A stretch of 64,000 nucleotides of DNA from Acanthacorydalis orientalis (lineage: Eukaryota; Arthropoda; Insecta; Megaloptera; Corydalidae). The stretch spans positions 14,166,701-14,230,700 of the forward strand of contig CM068314.1 in NCBI GenBank assembly GCA_034766995.1, read 5' to 3'. Below, piece by piece: positions 12,920 to 24,763 of the stretch. The position numbers were made by a program, and so were the translations under genes. The number at the start of each line of letters is the position of its first letter. Within the stretch, counting starts at the first letter, position 1. The notes under the pieces are model-generated. The model was not told the DNA's origin, did not search any database, and was given only the letters and a program-made list of their open reading frames with translations.

Positions 12920-13302
12920 TAGTCTCTAAGTTCACTTCTTCATGTCTTTCTTATTTTACGGTATTCATTTTTATAGATTTCAAGGTAAATAATTTACTTT
13001 TAAATCAAGAATTAAATTCCAAATAAAGGACCATTTATTTTAGTCATTTTTTTATGTTTTTTTTTTACCATAACTAAATGTAGAAAGTGTTCAATTTATT
13101 AGATATTCATATTGATTATATCTGTAATTCATTTTTTAATTTTTGTTGTAAATCAAAAATTATTTACTATTGAACGGTGTCTATAATTTTACATTTTTGT
13201 ATACATTGCTTTCTTCATAAAATGAAATTACTGTACTATATGAAATATTTTATTACAATTATTAAATAAAATGAAAATCGATTTTAAAATAACATTGTTT
13301 CA

Positions 13303-13402
13303 ACAATACAGTTCTGGCTCTGTTACTAAATTCACTTTCACAAATTACTTATTTTCTCACCTCACAAACCACAAAAAAAATCTGATCATCATAAAAATAA
13401 TT
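13303..13402 (+). repeat. Foldback family, outer part of left arm
   Basis: It starts with the clear outer tip CAATACAGTTCTGGCTCTGT, continues TTCACTTTCACAAATTAC and CTCACCTCACAAACCACAAA, and stops after TCTGATC. Confidence 0.85.
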
Positions 13403-13449
13403 TGAAATTATAGAGAAAAATTTCTAAACCATTTAATAATCTGTAATTA

Positions 13450-13451
<2 letters not shown>

Positions 13452-13500
<49 letters not shown>
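13452..13500. repeat. TA microsatellite
   Basis: Pure run of about 24 units. Confidence 0.97.
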
Positions 13501-13502
<2 letters not shown>

Positions 13503-13852
13503 TTATTCAGTAATTAATAATCTGTAGAAGACTTTTTAGATGTACAATATTTCATTAAGAGTGATTATTTAAAATTCTATGAATAGAAAACAACTCTAAG
13601 CGTGCAGAATCCATCATATATAAAGACTTCTTTTATATTTATTTATGCAGGTGTTATCAAGCGTTAAATAATGATATGATAATAAAACTAGAAGATTTTA
13701 AGTTTATTACATAATAATTATTTTTAATGACAATTACAAATAAAACAATTTACATTCAATGAATATTGTTCATTAGTTATTGAAACTGCAAATTTAATAT
13801 CTTAACTATATTGTTTTCCTGTGTACTTACTGCTTATTTCTCTTTGCGAATT

Positions 13853-14008
13853 TTAGACATCACGTGTAAAGTTCGTTTCTTCAATGACCTGTTTCGATTT
13901 TCGTCATCGACAGGTAAATCTGAACCCAGAATTAAAATCTACATGAAGATAAAGAAAGTCAAAACCGGTTAGAAGAAACAAACACGCATGTGACATCTAG
14001 GATTCGTA
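13853..14008. repeat. Imperfect foldback, about 155 bp
   Basis: The arm from TTAGACATCACGTG through GTTCGTTTCTTC and GTTTCGATTTTCG pairs, with mismatches, with the inverse of GTCAAAACCGGTTAGAAG...CATGTGACATCTA. The arms are about 55 bp with a 40-bp loop. It looks like a small MITE rather than an exon, although TTTTAG and CAG|GTAAAT happen to resemble splice sites. Confidence 0.55.
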
Positions 14009-14663
14009 TAGAATAATCAAATTTAATAAATAAATAAATACAATTTCTGCATACTTTATCGACATCTAAATGTGTAAATAATTAAAGTATTAAATAAAAA
14101 TAAATCAGTGTTATAATAAAAAAAGAAATAAATATACTATTCAACACTTGGAAGAAAAAATCCACAAATACTTTCGAATTAAATTAATTACTCGAGAAAA
14201 TCTATTAAATTACTTACTAAAGAACAAGTATTGGTCAATTTAAAATAATAAAAATTAATTGACTGACATTGCAATATATCTTCAATTAGTAATAAAAGAC
14301 ACAGAGAAATGTAAGTATGATTAAGTATGAATGTATATTTAGAACGTGAGTGAATATTTAGATTCCTCATTAACTCCATTAAAGATAATAAAAATAGTAG
14401 TAAAAATCTGCGATGAGGTAAGAACACATTATAGACTTTTGTAGAATGCAATGGATAGAAGCTCATGTTCAAAAATCGTCAATTAAACTTGCATTGTTGA
14501 TCTTTTCGAATAATTACGTTTCATTAAAAAATAATTGATTGATTTGAATATTAATTATTGTAAATATTTTTAATTGATGTCATTTTAATTCACTGTACTG
14601 CTAGCATTAATGAGAGAGTCATCTTAATAATCGGTTATTAAAATAGTTTCTGAATTTGATTTG

Positions 14664-14912
14664 AGACAATGTCGCTCACGAATGAATTATTTTTTCACAA
14701 GAGGAGCCATTAAAAAAAATTCTGATCAAAAATGTTCAATAAATGATTATTGATCATTTTTTATTGTTGGTGTTTTTTCTGTACCTTACCGTTTTGAAAA
14801 TGATAGCATCGCCACATAAATACTTTAAATAACAATTAGAAACGATTGAACATTTCTGATCAGAACATTTTTTTATGACTTATGGATTGAAAAAAGAATT
14901 AATTCGTGAAAG
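14664..14912. repeat. Foldback family, both arms, shortened
   Basis: A left arm with TCTGATCAAAAATGTTCAAT and a right arm with GAACATTTCTGATCAGAAC meet at TTTTTCTGTACCTTACCG. Both outer tips are lost. Confidence 0.82.
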
Positions 14913-15193
14913 AAAAAAGAAGATTGTCTTAACAGTGGTCTAAAAATTTAAATAACATCAAAGAATACACAAGAGTAATAGAAAATAGAATTTAATAGTG
15001 ATCATTGTTTGATATTACGAAACTAATTACTTTTCAAGAGCCGTCAAATAATAAACTCAAAAATAAACTGCTTAAAAGTGACTAATAATAGCAATAACGG
15101 TGGCATTGCCCCCCGGGAATAGGCGGGCGTAGCGAGTAGGGTGTAGAGCCCGCTGTTTTTTTTTAAAAAATATATTTTGATTTCTGATTTGAT

Positions 15194-15426
15194 TACAATA
15201 CAGTTCTGATAATGGCTAAATTCACTTTTACAAATAATTTATTTTTTCATCCCGGAAAAGTTAAATAAATCATTATTTATTACTTTTGAGTGTTACTTAT
15301 GCGTATTTCGATTGTGAGACTACTTCCATCGACCATCAGGGTACAAAAAAATTTGCATAAGCAATAATCAAAAACGAACAATTATTTATTCAACATGTGG
15401 TGTGAAACGAATTAATTTGTGAAACA
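15194..15426. repeat. Foldback family, left arm plus partial right arm
   Basis: It starts CAATACAGTTCTGATAATGG and reaches GCGTATTTCGATTG; after ATCAGGGTACAAAAA it returns as GCATAAGCAATAATCAAAA and ends in GAATTAATTTGTGAAAC. Confidence 0.82.
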
Positions 15427-16039
15427 GAAAAATGTATTTGTCATTGTTATAATTTCATAAAATCTCAATTATTAACTATAGTTTAGGACCGTGAATCAAT
15501 TAATTTTTAAATATGAATTAACATTCCACACAATACCATTTTTTATTGTTAAAATATACAATAGTTTATCTTTATCTAGAATGAATTTTTGGACATTTTA
15601 ATAAAAGAACTTTTGTAGTCTGACTTGGCAGTTTATTTATGTAAAAGTAACCTTACTTTTGGCTATATATTAAAATATTCGAAATGAAATAAAATTAATA
15701 TTTAGAATTTAAAAAAATGTTATAAATATAATTTTGAATTAGTTTCAAATGAAGATGATTTACTATGTTACAATAATAACAATAAAAATATCAGTAAGAA
15801 TGTCTGTTTTATGAATGTTGTAATGGGGAAAACAGAAAAGATGTTATTAATAGGTTAAAATTAATATTCAGAATGTTTGTAGATAATATGTCAGTTTGTT
15901 ATCAACAGTTGAATAAATATAGGAAAAGGATACATGACTAGAAATCCAATATGGAAAACTAATAAAAATGCATCCACGTCAAAAGTAACGTCGGTAATAT
16001 TTCTAAGAAACGTTAAGGAACAAAGTTTGTAACATAATA

Positions 16040-16366
16040 GCAGTCTTATTTGTATGTACGGCAGAACGTTAACCCGCTTACTTCGTAAACGTGTTCTGAA
16101 ACCACCCCTGCAACTCACCACCCAAATGTTTTGACTGTGAGTTCTGGTGCTCCGCGTTGTTGTCTCTCGGATCGAATCGAACAGCTGCTGTGCTTGTGAC
16201 GCAGTTCTATGTCAGTTGCATAACAGTCACCATTGTTGACAATTAGTCCCCGCCCCCCTGCATTTTAAACAATAGGCATTTATTTGTTGACGTGTTCATA
16301 AATATATATCAAGTGATTGTTGTTAACTGTGCGTGCCCAAAAATTAATGTCCAGCAATTTGCGAAG
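16040..16366 (+). promoter_or_regulatory. GC-richer island; possible promoter and first exon
   Basis: It contains CCCCGCCCCCC (a GC-box-like run near 16248), TGTGACGCAG (near 16195) and an arthropod initiator-like TCAGT at 16212. GCGAAG|GTAGTT at 16361 could be a splice donor. Marked CpG content stands out from the flanks. No coding sequence is seen. Confidence 0.35.
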
Positions 16367-16852
16367 GTAGTTATTTATTTTTCTAAATCAATACGAAAAG
16401 TGTGTGTGTGTTTATCGTTAGTTTTTCTCTTGACATGTTTTAGATTTTTCTATCGTTTCTAATTTGGTTTTTGGATTCCAACATATGTATATGTATGTAC
16501 ATATATTAAAACACTCGATTAGTTTTGTGTTATATTTTTCTTACTTGAATCGTTTCGTTCTGTTTTTGTGTTAGTGATTGTGTTTAATGCAACTAGTCAT
16601 AAATTTTATGTTTTTTTCTTAATCAGTTTAATTGAATCGTAACTTATACTCTAGACGTGAAGAAATGAGTTACATTAACTCATAAATCCATCGTTTGTAT
16701 CTAAATTGTAGTGAAAGTCCAAAATAATGTACTTGTTGACAGTCAATAAGTGAATGTTGACAGTGATTGATTTGGTGAATATCTGAATGATATTTATAGC
16801 TCATTAGATTATTCTTACAACAGCATATCAATGATATTTCAACAAAAATAGA

Positions 16853-16857
<5 letters not shown>

Positions 16858-16915
<58 letters not shown>
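16858..16915. repeat. TA microsatellite
   Basis: Pure run of about 28 units. Confidence 0.97.
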
Positions 16916-16919
<4 letters not shown>

Positions 16920-17163
16920 AATATAGACAAGATGAAACTTGATTAGCTTCAAAAATCAATATAGTGAATTTTTACCTATGAACTATTTCTATAGAAATTC
17001 TAGTATTATTTTTTTTAAAAAAAAAACATTTACTTAGTAAAATATGGTTTTCTTGGAAAAATATACAATATTTTATAAAAAAAAAATAATTTTAATAATA
17101 CTATTCATTTGTTTTTTATTTCAATTATCAATAATTATTAATCAATCATTTAATAATTACTAA

Positions 17164-17522
17164 ATTGTGATTTATAGTGAGATACAAAAGTATTTACAAA
17201 CTTATGGTTCGTGGAAAATTTGTACGAACCCTTTCGACTCCGATAGATGCACATGTACTCAAAATAAATTATGATTTGTAAAGAAATCCTTTATGACAAT
17301 AGAATACAAATCATTGATTAACAATGAATGATAATTAAAGTAGAAAACAAGCGAAAAATTAATTATTTCAATTAAATTTTTATACAATACTGGTATTTTG
17401 TTTAATAATAATTAATTTGTGATTTGTATTGAGGTATAAAAATATTCACATATTGAGGTATAAAAATATTCACAAACTTATAATTCGTGGAAAATATGTA
17501 CGAACCATTTCGACACTGATGG
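17164..17522. repeat. Direct repeat about 270 bp apart, with an exact 24-bp tandem duplication
   Basis: TTCGTGGAAAATTTGTACG (17209) and TTCGTGGAAAATATGTACG (17483) lie in similar flanks. Within the second copy, a 24-bp unit beginning TATTGAGGTATAAAAATA occurs twice exactly (17427-17450, 17451-17474). Flanks such as TTGTGATTTGTATTGAGG resemble the outer arm of the foldback family, so both may be decayed arms. Confidence 0.65.
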
Positions 17523-17649
17523 TTAAAGTCGTGTTTTTTAAATTATAGTTTCTTAAAAAATATTGTTTTTCCATAACCATGACCTAATGTGCATTTATAT
17601 AAACATATCAGTAAAGAAAAATGTATAATCATGTGTTTTAAAATGTTAT

Positions 17650-17866
17650 CATTAAATTAATTTTCAACTCTCATAAACCACAAATTCTGTCTAATCAAAA
17701 ACATTCGATAATTTATTATTAATTAATTTTGATTGTTACAATCAAACATGTCAATAATTTATTTTATCAGTTATTGAATATTTTGTATCAGACTTTTTTA
17801 GAGGTTTGTAGAGAAATAAATTGTTATACAAATTATTTGTGAAAATGAAATTAGCTACAATTGTTT
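17650..17866. repeat. Foldback family, shortened two-arm copy
   Basis: CAACTCTCATAAACCACAAA and TTGATTGTTACAATCAA lie in the left half. GAATATTTTGTATCAGA, TTAGAGGTTTGTAGAG and TTTGTGAAAATGAAATTAGC lie in the right half. The inner parts are deleted. Confidence 0.7.
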
Positions 17867-18425
17867 AAAATCAAATTTACAATATTTTCATCAAAATTTC
17901 TTATTTTTTTCCATTTTTGAGGTAAATTTTAATAGAAATATTTTTTGCCGATGAACTTTAAATCGAGGATGAAATGATTAATAGATTTTTAATGAAAATT
18001 CTAACCTGTTTTTTATTTTTTCTGGACTTTACTATATTCTTTATTTATAAATTTTTCTTTTTTGTTTTAAAGTTTTATAGAAGAGTTTTAGAAACATGTT
18101 CTACAGAAACATTTTTTACTATTTTTAAAATTTCAAGGTATCTACATGTTTAATGAAAATTAACTGTACTTTTTTCCAAAGGGCGTTTATTCTTGTCGAA
18201 TCTTCATTCTTCGATCTTTATTTAATCTTTGTTCTCAAATTAAGAATCCATGAAATGAACCGAAATAAATCTGATTTATAAAATCAAATCAGGATACTCA
18301 TTAATTATGTTTACAGGCTAAAAACTGAGCAAATGGATGAAAAATGGATATCTATCCAATGTGCTCTTATAGAAATTAGATTTTTTTCTATGTTGAACAT
18401 AATAGGAATATTTCAGAGTAACTTA

Positions 18426-18738
18426 TTAGGTTGATAGGAAAATAATTCCGGTTTTTGTTTTCTGAATTCTAACCTTAATTTTTTTCAATGAAAGTGACAT
18501 ATTATTGTGTTTATATTAATATCATTTAAAGTACATTTTTCGGTTTGTATTTTGGTAGCGTCGACTTTGGTTTTATTATTAATTTTGCTTTAAATTGTGC
18601 TATTGAATTAAAGATGGAAAAGAAGCAAATAAGAGCAATTTTTGTATGAATTCAAAACGGGTAGTAAATCAACAGAAATTACTTGGTATAGGTACTGTTA
18701 AGGAACGTACGATGCAACGGTGGTTTCAAAAATTTATA
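18426..18738 (+). mobile_element. Left end of a TTAGGTTGGTAGG-lineage mariner
   Basis: It begins TTAGGTTGATAGGAAAATAA after TA and includes the 5' leader, a start region (ATGGAAAAGAAGC), CAAAACGGGTAGTAAATCAA and TGCAACGGTGGTTTCAAAAA of the helix-turn-helix domain. The element then stops, and the next bases (GTGAATTTAACCACAATGAC) match the outer end of the foldback repeat. That suggests truncation by, or recombination with, that element. Confidence 0.85.
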
Positions 18739-18772
18739 AAAGTGAATTTAACCACAATGACAGAAATGTATT
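18739..18772 (-). repeat. Foldback family, outer tip of right arm
   Basis: GTGAATTTAACCACAATGAC follows directly on the truncated mariner 18426-18738, and matches the outer end GTGAATTTAGCCACAGTACC. Confidence 0.6.
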
Positions 18773-19253
18773 GTTACTTTTTTAAGTAATAATTTTGTCA
18801 TTTTCACATCTGTGCATTTATTTACACTTCAAAGATTTAAAAAAAGAGAGTTTGATCAAGAAGTGATAAAAGCTGATCTGATTCATCCTCTTATAACGTT
18901 TATTTTAGAAAAAAAAATATTTACTGAAAAGTAACATTTTTTTTTATCAAAAAACAGATTGAATGTTCATCAAAAGCATATTAATTATATACAAATTTTC
19001 AACGAATTTACAAGTGTGTGAATATCTTTATCTCTTACAATATTTTGTTGCATTTTACAGTCAAAAGTAATTTAATTTATAACTATTTTTAAATAAGTAA
19101 TTCAGTTGTAAAAATAATAAATTACATCTTATTAAAAGTCAATAATATTTATTAAGGATGATATCTGAGATAAAATATGCAGGTTCAAGTATTTCAATAA
19201 GTTTTATTTACTGAACCTGAAAAATTATTCACAATAAACTTTCTATTAAACTA

Positions 19254-19577
19254 TTAGGTTGGTAGGAAAATAATTGCCGTTTTTGTTTTCTGAATTCTAA
19301 CCTTAATATTTTTCAATGAAAGTGTCATTTCATTGTTCGTGTTAATATCAGTTTAAAATGCATTTTTCGGTTTGCATTTTGGTAACATTGACTTTGATTT
19401 TATTATTAATTTTGCTTCAAATTCGGATATTGAATTAAAGATGGAAAAGAAGCCAATAAGAACTTGCACAAAAGTTAGGCGTTAGTCATCCAACAGGTCT
19501 GGACCACTTAAAATCGCACATTAAAAAATGTATATGAATATGAAGCTCATAAACCGCAATTATTTTTTTACCGGCAG
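19254..19577 (+). mobile_element. Deleted mariner, TTAGGTTGGTAGG lineage, about 320 bp
   Basis: It has the same left end and leader as the copy at 18426 up to ATGGAAAAGAAGCCAATAAG. It then jumps to GAACTTGCACAAAAGTTAGG, a region that lies about 230 bp further on in longer copies, and finishes with the shared right junction and an inverted TIR. A second internal deletion on an already shortened element. Confidence 0.9.
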
Positions 19578-19862
19578 TGTGATTTGTGAATAAAACTTTT
19601 TAAAATATTTTAAACCAGTATTTTATTCTTCATATGAACGTCTTATAATTCAAATATCAATTGAATGTCATTCAGATTATTCTCCAAATTTAATATTTTA
19701 ATATAATCACTTTTAATAGAGTTCCTTTAAATTTTCAATATGTAATTTAAATATAAAAAATACAGTTCGTCAATTATTTCAAGATTATTTTTCTTAAACT
19801 AATATCTTCATGGTTTATGTAAATAAACTGTAAATACTATTTTTTATAGAATTGTAGTTAGG

Positions 19863-19863
<1 letters not shown>

Positions 19864-19918
<55 letters not shown>
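19864..19918. repeat. TA microsatellite
   Basis: Pure run of about 27 units. Confidence 0.97.
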
Positions 19919-19922
<4 letters not shown>

Positions 19923-20880
19923 AGTGGCATTTAAAAAGGGGGAAATATTTTGTGCTTTAAATGTTATACTGTATTGGTATTATTTTTGAAAATGTCACAT
20001 AAAGTTTAATGAGTTTTATTGAACGCGAATGTTCTGAAAAAGTACGGTTCAGTTTTTATTATATGCTCTTCTTAAAATAGTCAGCGGTAATTAGGGATTA
20101 TATCTTAAAGAAGTGCTCGTTATTTTCTAAATGCTTCTGAGTACGTAACCATAAAAAAGTCTATCTAATTATCAACAGCAGTCGTTTGTTGACTTTCTCA
20201 ATAATTTCCAAACCTTGTCGGTCATTTACATCTGTTTTTAGTTATTTCGATTCGATTATCTCTGTTTTCTTAATATATTTCTTATTATTTGTTTCATAAA
20301 TTTAATTTCATTGCTCTTCTGAAAAATACTTGTTAATTTTTTTAATTTTTTCTTTTTTACTTTAAAAAATATAGCATGCAGTGATGCTTTTTTTCTATTT
20401 TATATTTATCATCAATTTTCGACATTGTTTATTTTTAGTAGTACGTTCAGTATCTGCATATTTAGTGTTAAATGATAAAAATAGTAAAGGGAGAAATAGA
20501 AACCAGTAATTAACTTTTAAATATGATAAGTAAACTGTGTTTGTAAGGATTCTTTAACGATTGTATAGAGTTTCAGATAATGCATTAGAACAGTGTCTAT
20601 ATAACTTTTTGTTATTCAGTTTTTTTTTAATCTCTCCTGTCGTTGAATCTATGAATTTTTACATGGAATAGAAATATTGTACAAAAATTAAATATAAACC
20701 GTGATTTAATGAAGAATAAAAAATAAACCGATTAATTTTATACAAAGAAACTTGTACATTGAAATAACTTGTTATATATATATTTATTATTTAATTTAAT
20801 TAAATAATATTTTCATGTTAGATTTATTTATAATTGAATTGTTTTATACACTTGTTACTTTATGCCAAATTCTAAATCAT

Positions 20881-21036
20881 TCCTTAGCATTTTGATCGAA
20901 ATAAGTATAAGCAATAATCAAAAATGGTCAATAATTATTTATTGAACTTTTTTGATCAAATTTTCTTCTGTGATTTGTGGGGTACGAAAAAATTCATTTG
21001 TGAAAGTGATTTTAGGCACAGTATTAAAACTGTATA
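20881..21036 (-). repeat. Foldback family, right-type arm, complete outer end
   Basis: CCTTAGCATTTTGATCG, TAAGCAATAATCAAAAATGG, TTGAACTTTTTTGATCAA, TCTGTGATTTGTGGGG, TTCATTTGTGAAAGTG and CACAGTATTAAAACTGTAT occur in order. Confidence 0.85.
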
Positions 21037-21389
21037 TGACTGCAAAGATGTTCATTGAAAAATGGACATAACTTTTGCAACTAGTAAATATATAATTCGA
21101 TTTCTATTTTGTACTGTACTTCGCTATCAGATATACCAGAAATTATATCATAGTAATTAAATAATAATACTTATTTATTCGATTGAAATTTCTATACTAC
21201 TTACACGCTTTGGTAAGTTCACGTATAAACAATTTTAATTGAATTGATTCTAGACCTCAGTTTCTTGATTCTTAAGGCGATTTTATACAGCATAAATATC
21301 AGTGTGTAAGAAATATACAAACTGGAAAGAATCTATTTTTTTATAAACACAAACCATAGTTTTTTTATATAAAATATAAGATTTAGAAT

Positions 21390-21546
21390 TAGAATACAGC
21401 TCAGTCACTGTCAGAAATGAATTATTCTCTTACCTCACAAACCAAAAAGATTTTTTTAATCAGTGATTATTGATTATTTTTGATTGTTACTTATATGCAT
21501 TTCATTGACGATGCCATCATCAGCGCGGTAGAATATAGAAAAGTTC
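21390..21546 (+). repeat. Foldback family, left-type arm
   Basis: AATACAGCTCAGTCACTGTC, then ATGAATTATTCTCTTACCTC, ACAAACCAAAAAGA and GACGATGCCATCATC are in arm order. It could pair with the opposite arm at 21885, with about 340 bp between. Confidence 0.83.
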
Positions 21547-21884
21547 ATAGTTATATTTTTATATACAGCAAAGTTAACTGATATTTTGTTATATCTTTTA
21601 ACATAAAATTTGTGTAAAAAAAAAAGTATACTTTTCACATACCTGCGTAGAAAAGCTGGTATCAGAAAAGTCAGTAAGAAATATGGCTATGGTTTTTATC
21701 GATTCCCGTTTCTAATCTATTCTTAAAAGATTTCCCTAAATAAGACAGTTTTTAAAATTATACAAATCAGACTAGTTTCTTTTATTTAAGTTTCATTAGT
21801 AATTTCAATAATTAATTGATCATAGATCGTAAATTAAATGTGTATTCGCTCATGTTTCAATTCTCAAAACAGAGAATTAAGATT

Positions 21885-22040
21885 GTTTGTACCTTAGAGC
21901 TCTAAAGATGATGAATCGCTATCGAAATGTGCATAAATAGCAATCGAAATTTGTCAGTAATCACATTTTTGGCCAGAATATTTTTTTGTGGTTTATGGAG
22001 TGAGAAAACAATTTATTTGTGAAAAATATAAAGACTTAGT
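21885..22040 (-). repeat. Foldback family, right-type arm
   Basis: TGTACCTTAGAGCTCTAAAG, ATCGCTATCGAAATGTGC, GGCCAGAATATTTTTTTG and TGGTTTATGGAGTGAG are followed by TTTATTTGTGAAAA. Confidence 0.82.
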
Positions 22041-22559
22041 TTATAAAATGTTCACACATTTTATAAAAATCTTTGTATTTTTAAGATTTTCTCAATTTTG
22101 TATAATACTTGTCCTCAACAGACTTGCATGTAGTGTAAAAGCACCTTTATAAACTGATCATTAAATTTTATTGTTCTTTTGACATAATTATAGTATTACA
22201 ACATATATCTGATTGTTTATTATCGTTTTGTATTAAACAAGGCGTTTGTTCTCTTTTTATTTCAATTAACAATCTGTATAAGTAATATTTCTTTTCTAAG
22301 CCTGTCATTATTTCTAAATTAGCTTAATGAAATTAGTTGATTTTAGTACTAGAAAACGATTATGAAATTTTATTATTCTTAGCACAAACGTTTTTTCTCC
22401 TTAAATAATAGTTTTTATGCAATATATTTTAATTTTTGGGTACAGGTTATTTATTTGTTGGATCATTAAAACCCGTCATTTACAAGGATACTTTTCAATT
22501 TATTAAAATAATAAAAATATGTAATTGGATTGTGTTTTTCAACGGTCGCTTGTTTTAGT

Positions 22560-22960
22560 CTTGCAATTTTTCATGCGACGAACTGCCCAAAAAAGAATGA
22601 TATACATACGTTGATTTATATTTATGTAGGACAGTGCAAGTTTTTAAAATATTCTTTGCATGTAAGTCGCTGTATATGCATGAACGTTCTATAACTAGGT
22701 TTTCAGTCACATCACGCGACCTGTTTCAAAGTATGAACTTTTGACCCAATTCCGTCCACATTATATGTACACTGAATCTTAAACGAGATTTTATGCGAAT
22801 TATCATAATGCGTAGGATCGGATTCGAAACAATCGTTGCGGGCGGATAGAAAATCGTACCGCAGAATAATTTGTGTCATGAGAAATGATTTCGAACGCTC
22901 GATGGTCTGTCTCCTCTTATTATTGTAACCGATGTCGTGTGATAATAAATAATGTATTTT
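22560..22960. other. Unique-looking non-coding block
   Basis: About 400 bp free of the repeats found elsewhere, with more even composition (ATTCGAAACAATCGTTGCGG, CGAACGCTCGATGGTCTGTC). No frame or RNA is recognised. It may be a conserved regulatory element. Confidence 0.2.
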
Positions 22961-23108
22961 GTATTGTTCTCTTTATATGTCTCATCGATTTGATAAGTTG
23001 TTTGGAAAGAAATCTGTATTGTGTATTCGGACATGCCGATGAAATATAAGTCGAAAGGTAGACTGAAAATTTATAAATTATTCCGAAAAGTATTATTCAT
23101 TCATCACG

Positions 23109-23455
23109 GTGTAGTTCTGTGTCTAAATTTACTTTCATATGGGAATTCGATACACTCGTTTTTCAATCATAAAATTTATATCTGGTCAAAGAAGCTTAAT
23201 AATTGATTATTGATTATTTTTGATTGTAGCTTAAATGAATTCCAATAAAGATGACGTCAGCGAAAAGTACAATGACAAAATATAGACATATCTGTAATCT
23301 AAAAATTCTACCTTGATAATATGAAAAGAATAGAATCACTATCGAAATGTGCTCAAGCAACATTTAAAAATCATCATTAATGAATTATTGAATACTATTG
23401 ATCAGATTTTTTTATGGCTCATGGAGGAAGTGAAACATTCATTTATGAAATTATT
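23109..23455. repeat. Foldback family, near full-length copy, 347 bp
   Basis: The left arm runs from TAGTTCTGTGTCTAAATTTA to GATGACGTCAGCG, followed by a loop of about 75 bp. The right arm runs from TACCTTGATAATATG through ATCGAAATGTGC and TTGATCAGATTTTTTTATGG to TTCATTTATGAAA. Confidence 0.83.
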
Positions 23456-23617
23456 CATTCATGTTTCTGTATTTTGTGAGAAAAATAACATTTCAAGTAT
23501 AAAATTGAGCTTTAGCCTTTTGTAATAATTTAAAAAAATTCTTATAAATACGGTTTTTTTTACAAAAAATCAAATAAATGTTAAATACTTACCCTCTATT
23601 CCCCAAGACTAAATAGT

Positions 23618-23619
<2 letters not shown>

Positions 23620-23665
<46 letters not shown>
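23620..23665. repeat. TA microsatellite at a mariner end
   Basis: It runs straight into the TIR of the mariner at 23665. Confidence 0.96.
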
Positions 23666-23668
<3 letters not shown>

Positions 23669-24763
23669 GTGTGTAAATTATTTCGGTGCCTTTTTATAGA
23701 AAATGAATGTTTATTTAAGTAAAAGTGGAAAACATTTCAATCTCCAAAATATCCTTCATTATTTTGTATAACTTTTCTCCATCTTGATGGTGGTTTTGAA
23801 CCGATGAAGTGTTTAATGCATTTTCGAACCTCTTTCATTATTATAAAAAAAATATCAACCAAGTGATAATCTTGAGTGACAGAAAGAGGTGATAATCTAA
23901 CGGGGCTAGGTCCTGTGAATACGTCGCATGAGGGAGAACTTCCCAGCCCAACGAAGAAATAACGTCTGGTCTCTTTTACGACGTGCGACAGAGCGTTGTC
24001 ATGCTGCAAAATGACTTGACTCGTTCACTCACCAGTGAATGGTCTTTTTCTCACTAATTCGTCACTTAAACGGATGAGAAATTATTGGTAACGCTCTGAT
24101 CTTATAGTCTGACTATGTTCGAGTAATTCATAATACATCAGACCCTTAATATCCCACCAGATGCACAACACTTTTTTTGACGCGAATATTTGGATATTGC
24201 CGTATCACATCTTCTTTCTTTGTTTTCCGGGATGATCCCATGTAGAATCCATCGACCGAACTTTTGAATTTATCTCATCCTACATAGGCAATAGGAAATT
24301 TCTTACTTGATAATTCCCAGTTGATGAGTGAGTTCATGTTCAGTATGAGCGGAGTTTTCATTTAACAAATGGTCAAGCTGCTTATCTTCAATTTTTTTCG
24401 ATTGTCCAGGACGTTCTCAATCGCAAAGATCAAAATCTCCACACCGAAACCGTTGAAACATTTTTGCATGTTTTATACATTACAAGACTTTCCTCCAAAG
24501 CTGAACAAAACATCCCCACGGCTTCAGCAGCATTTTTTTTTCAACCGGAATACAAAAAATATGCAATACTTTATATACTGCTTTTCGGACAACATCGTGT
24601 TCAGTAGTTTTGTGAGGTTATGCCAACTGCTTAATCAAAATATATAGTTTTTTCAAATGTAGGTTGACACTTCAAAATCCTGAAACGGCGAGAAAATATT
24701 CTAATTTAAAATAGAGTTATGATTGATTCAGTTTAAAGGCACCAAATTAATTAATACACGTAA
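23665..24763 (-). mobile_element. Mariner element with TTAGGTGTRYAAATT ends, near full length, decayed
   Basis: The left TIR TTAGGTGTGTAAATTATTTC and the inverted right end (GGCACCAAATTAATTAATAC) enclose about 1.1 kb. On the - strand, broken frames give CGDFDLCD and a KQLDHLLNEN-like N-terminal part, IWWD(I) near the centre, LQHDNALSHVVKETRRYF at the second catalytic Asp, and RWRKVIQNNEGYF at the C-terminus. The third-Asp segment is scrambled by frameshifts. The left end abuts a TA microsatellite. Related deleted copies lie at 9284 and 41859. Confidence 0.9.
23737..24009 (-). pseudogene. Mariner transposase C-terminal relic
   Basis: An open frame of 90 codons begins MQHDNALSHVVKETRRYF, the usual second-Asp motif, and ends near the expected C-terminus (WRKVIQNNEGYFGD). 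The segment between matches mariner only if frames are changed, so the frame is open by chance across the indels. Not functional. Confidence 0.85.

Noticed and set aside
13857..13913. A 57-bp open stretch with splice-like borders (TTTTAG before, CAG|GTAAAT after)
   Set aside because: It forms one arm of an imperfect inverted repeat (13853-14008), so a small transposon is the better explanation.
15095..15175. GC-rich stretch GGGAATAGGCGGGCGTAGCG followed by a T run
   Set aside because: I considered a SINE head or small RNA gene, but no box A/B or foldable tRNA shape is visible, and no second copy was found.
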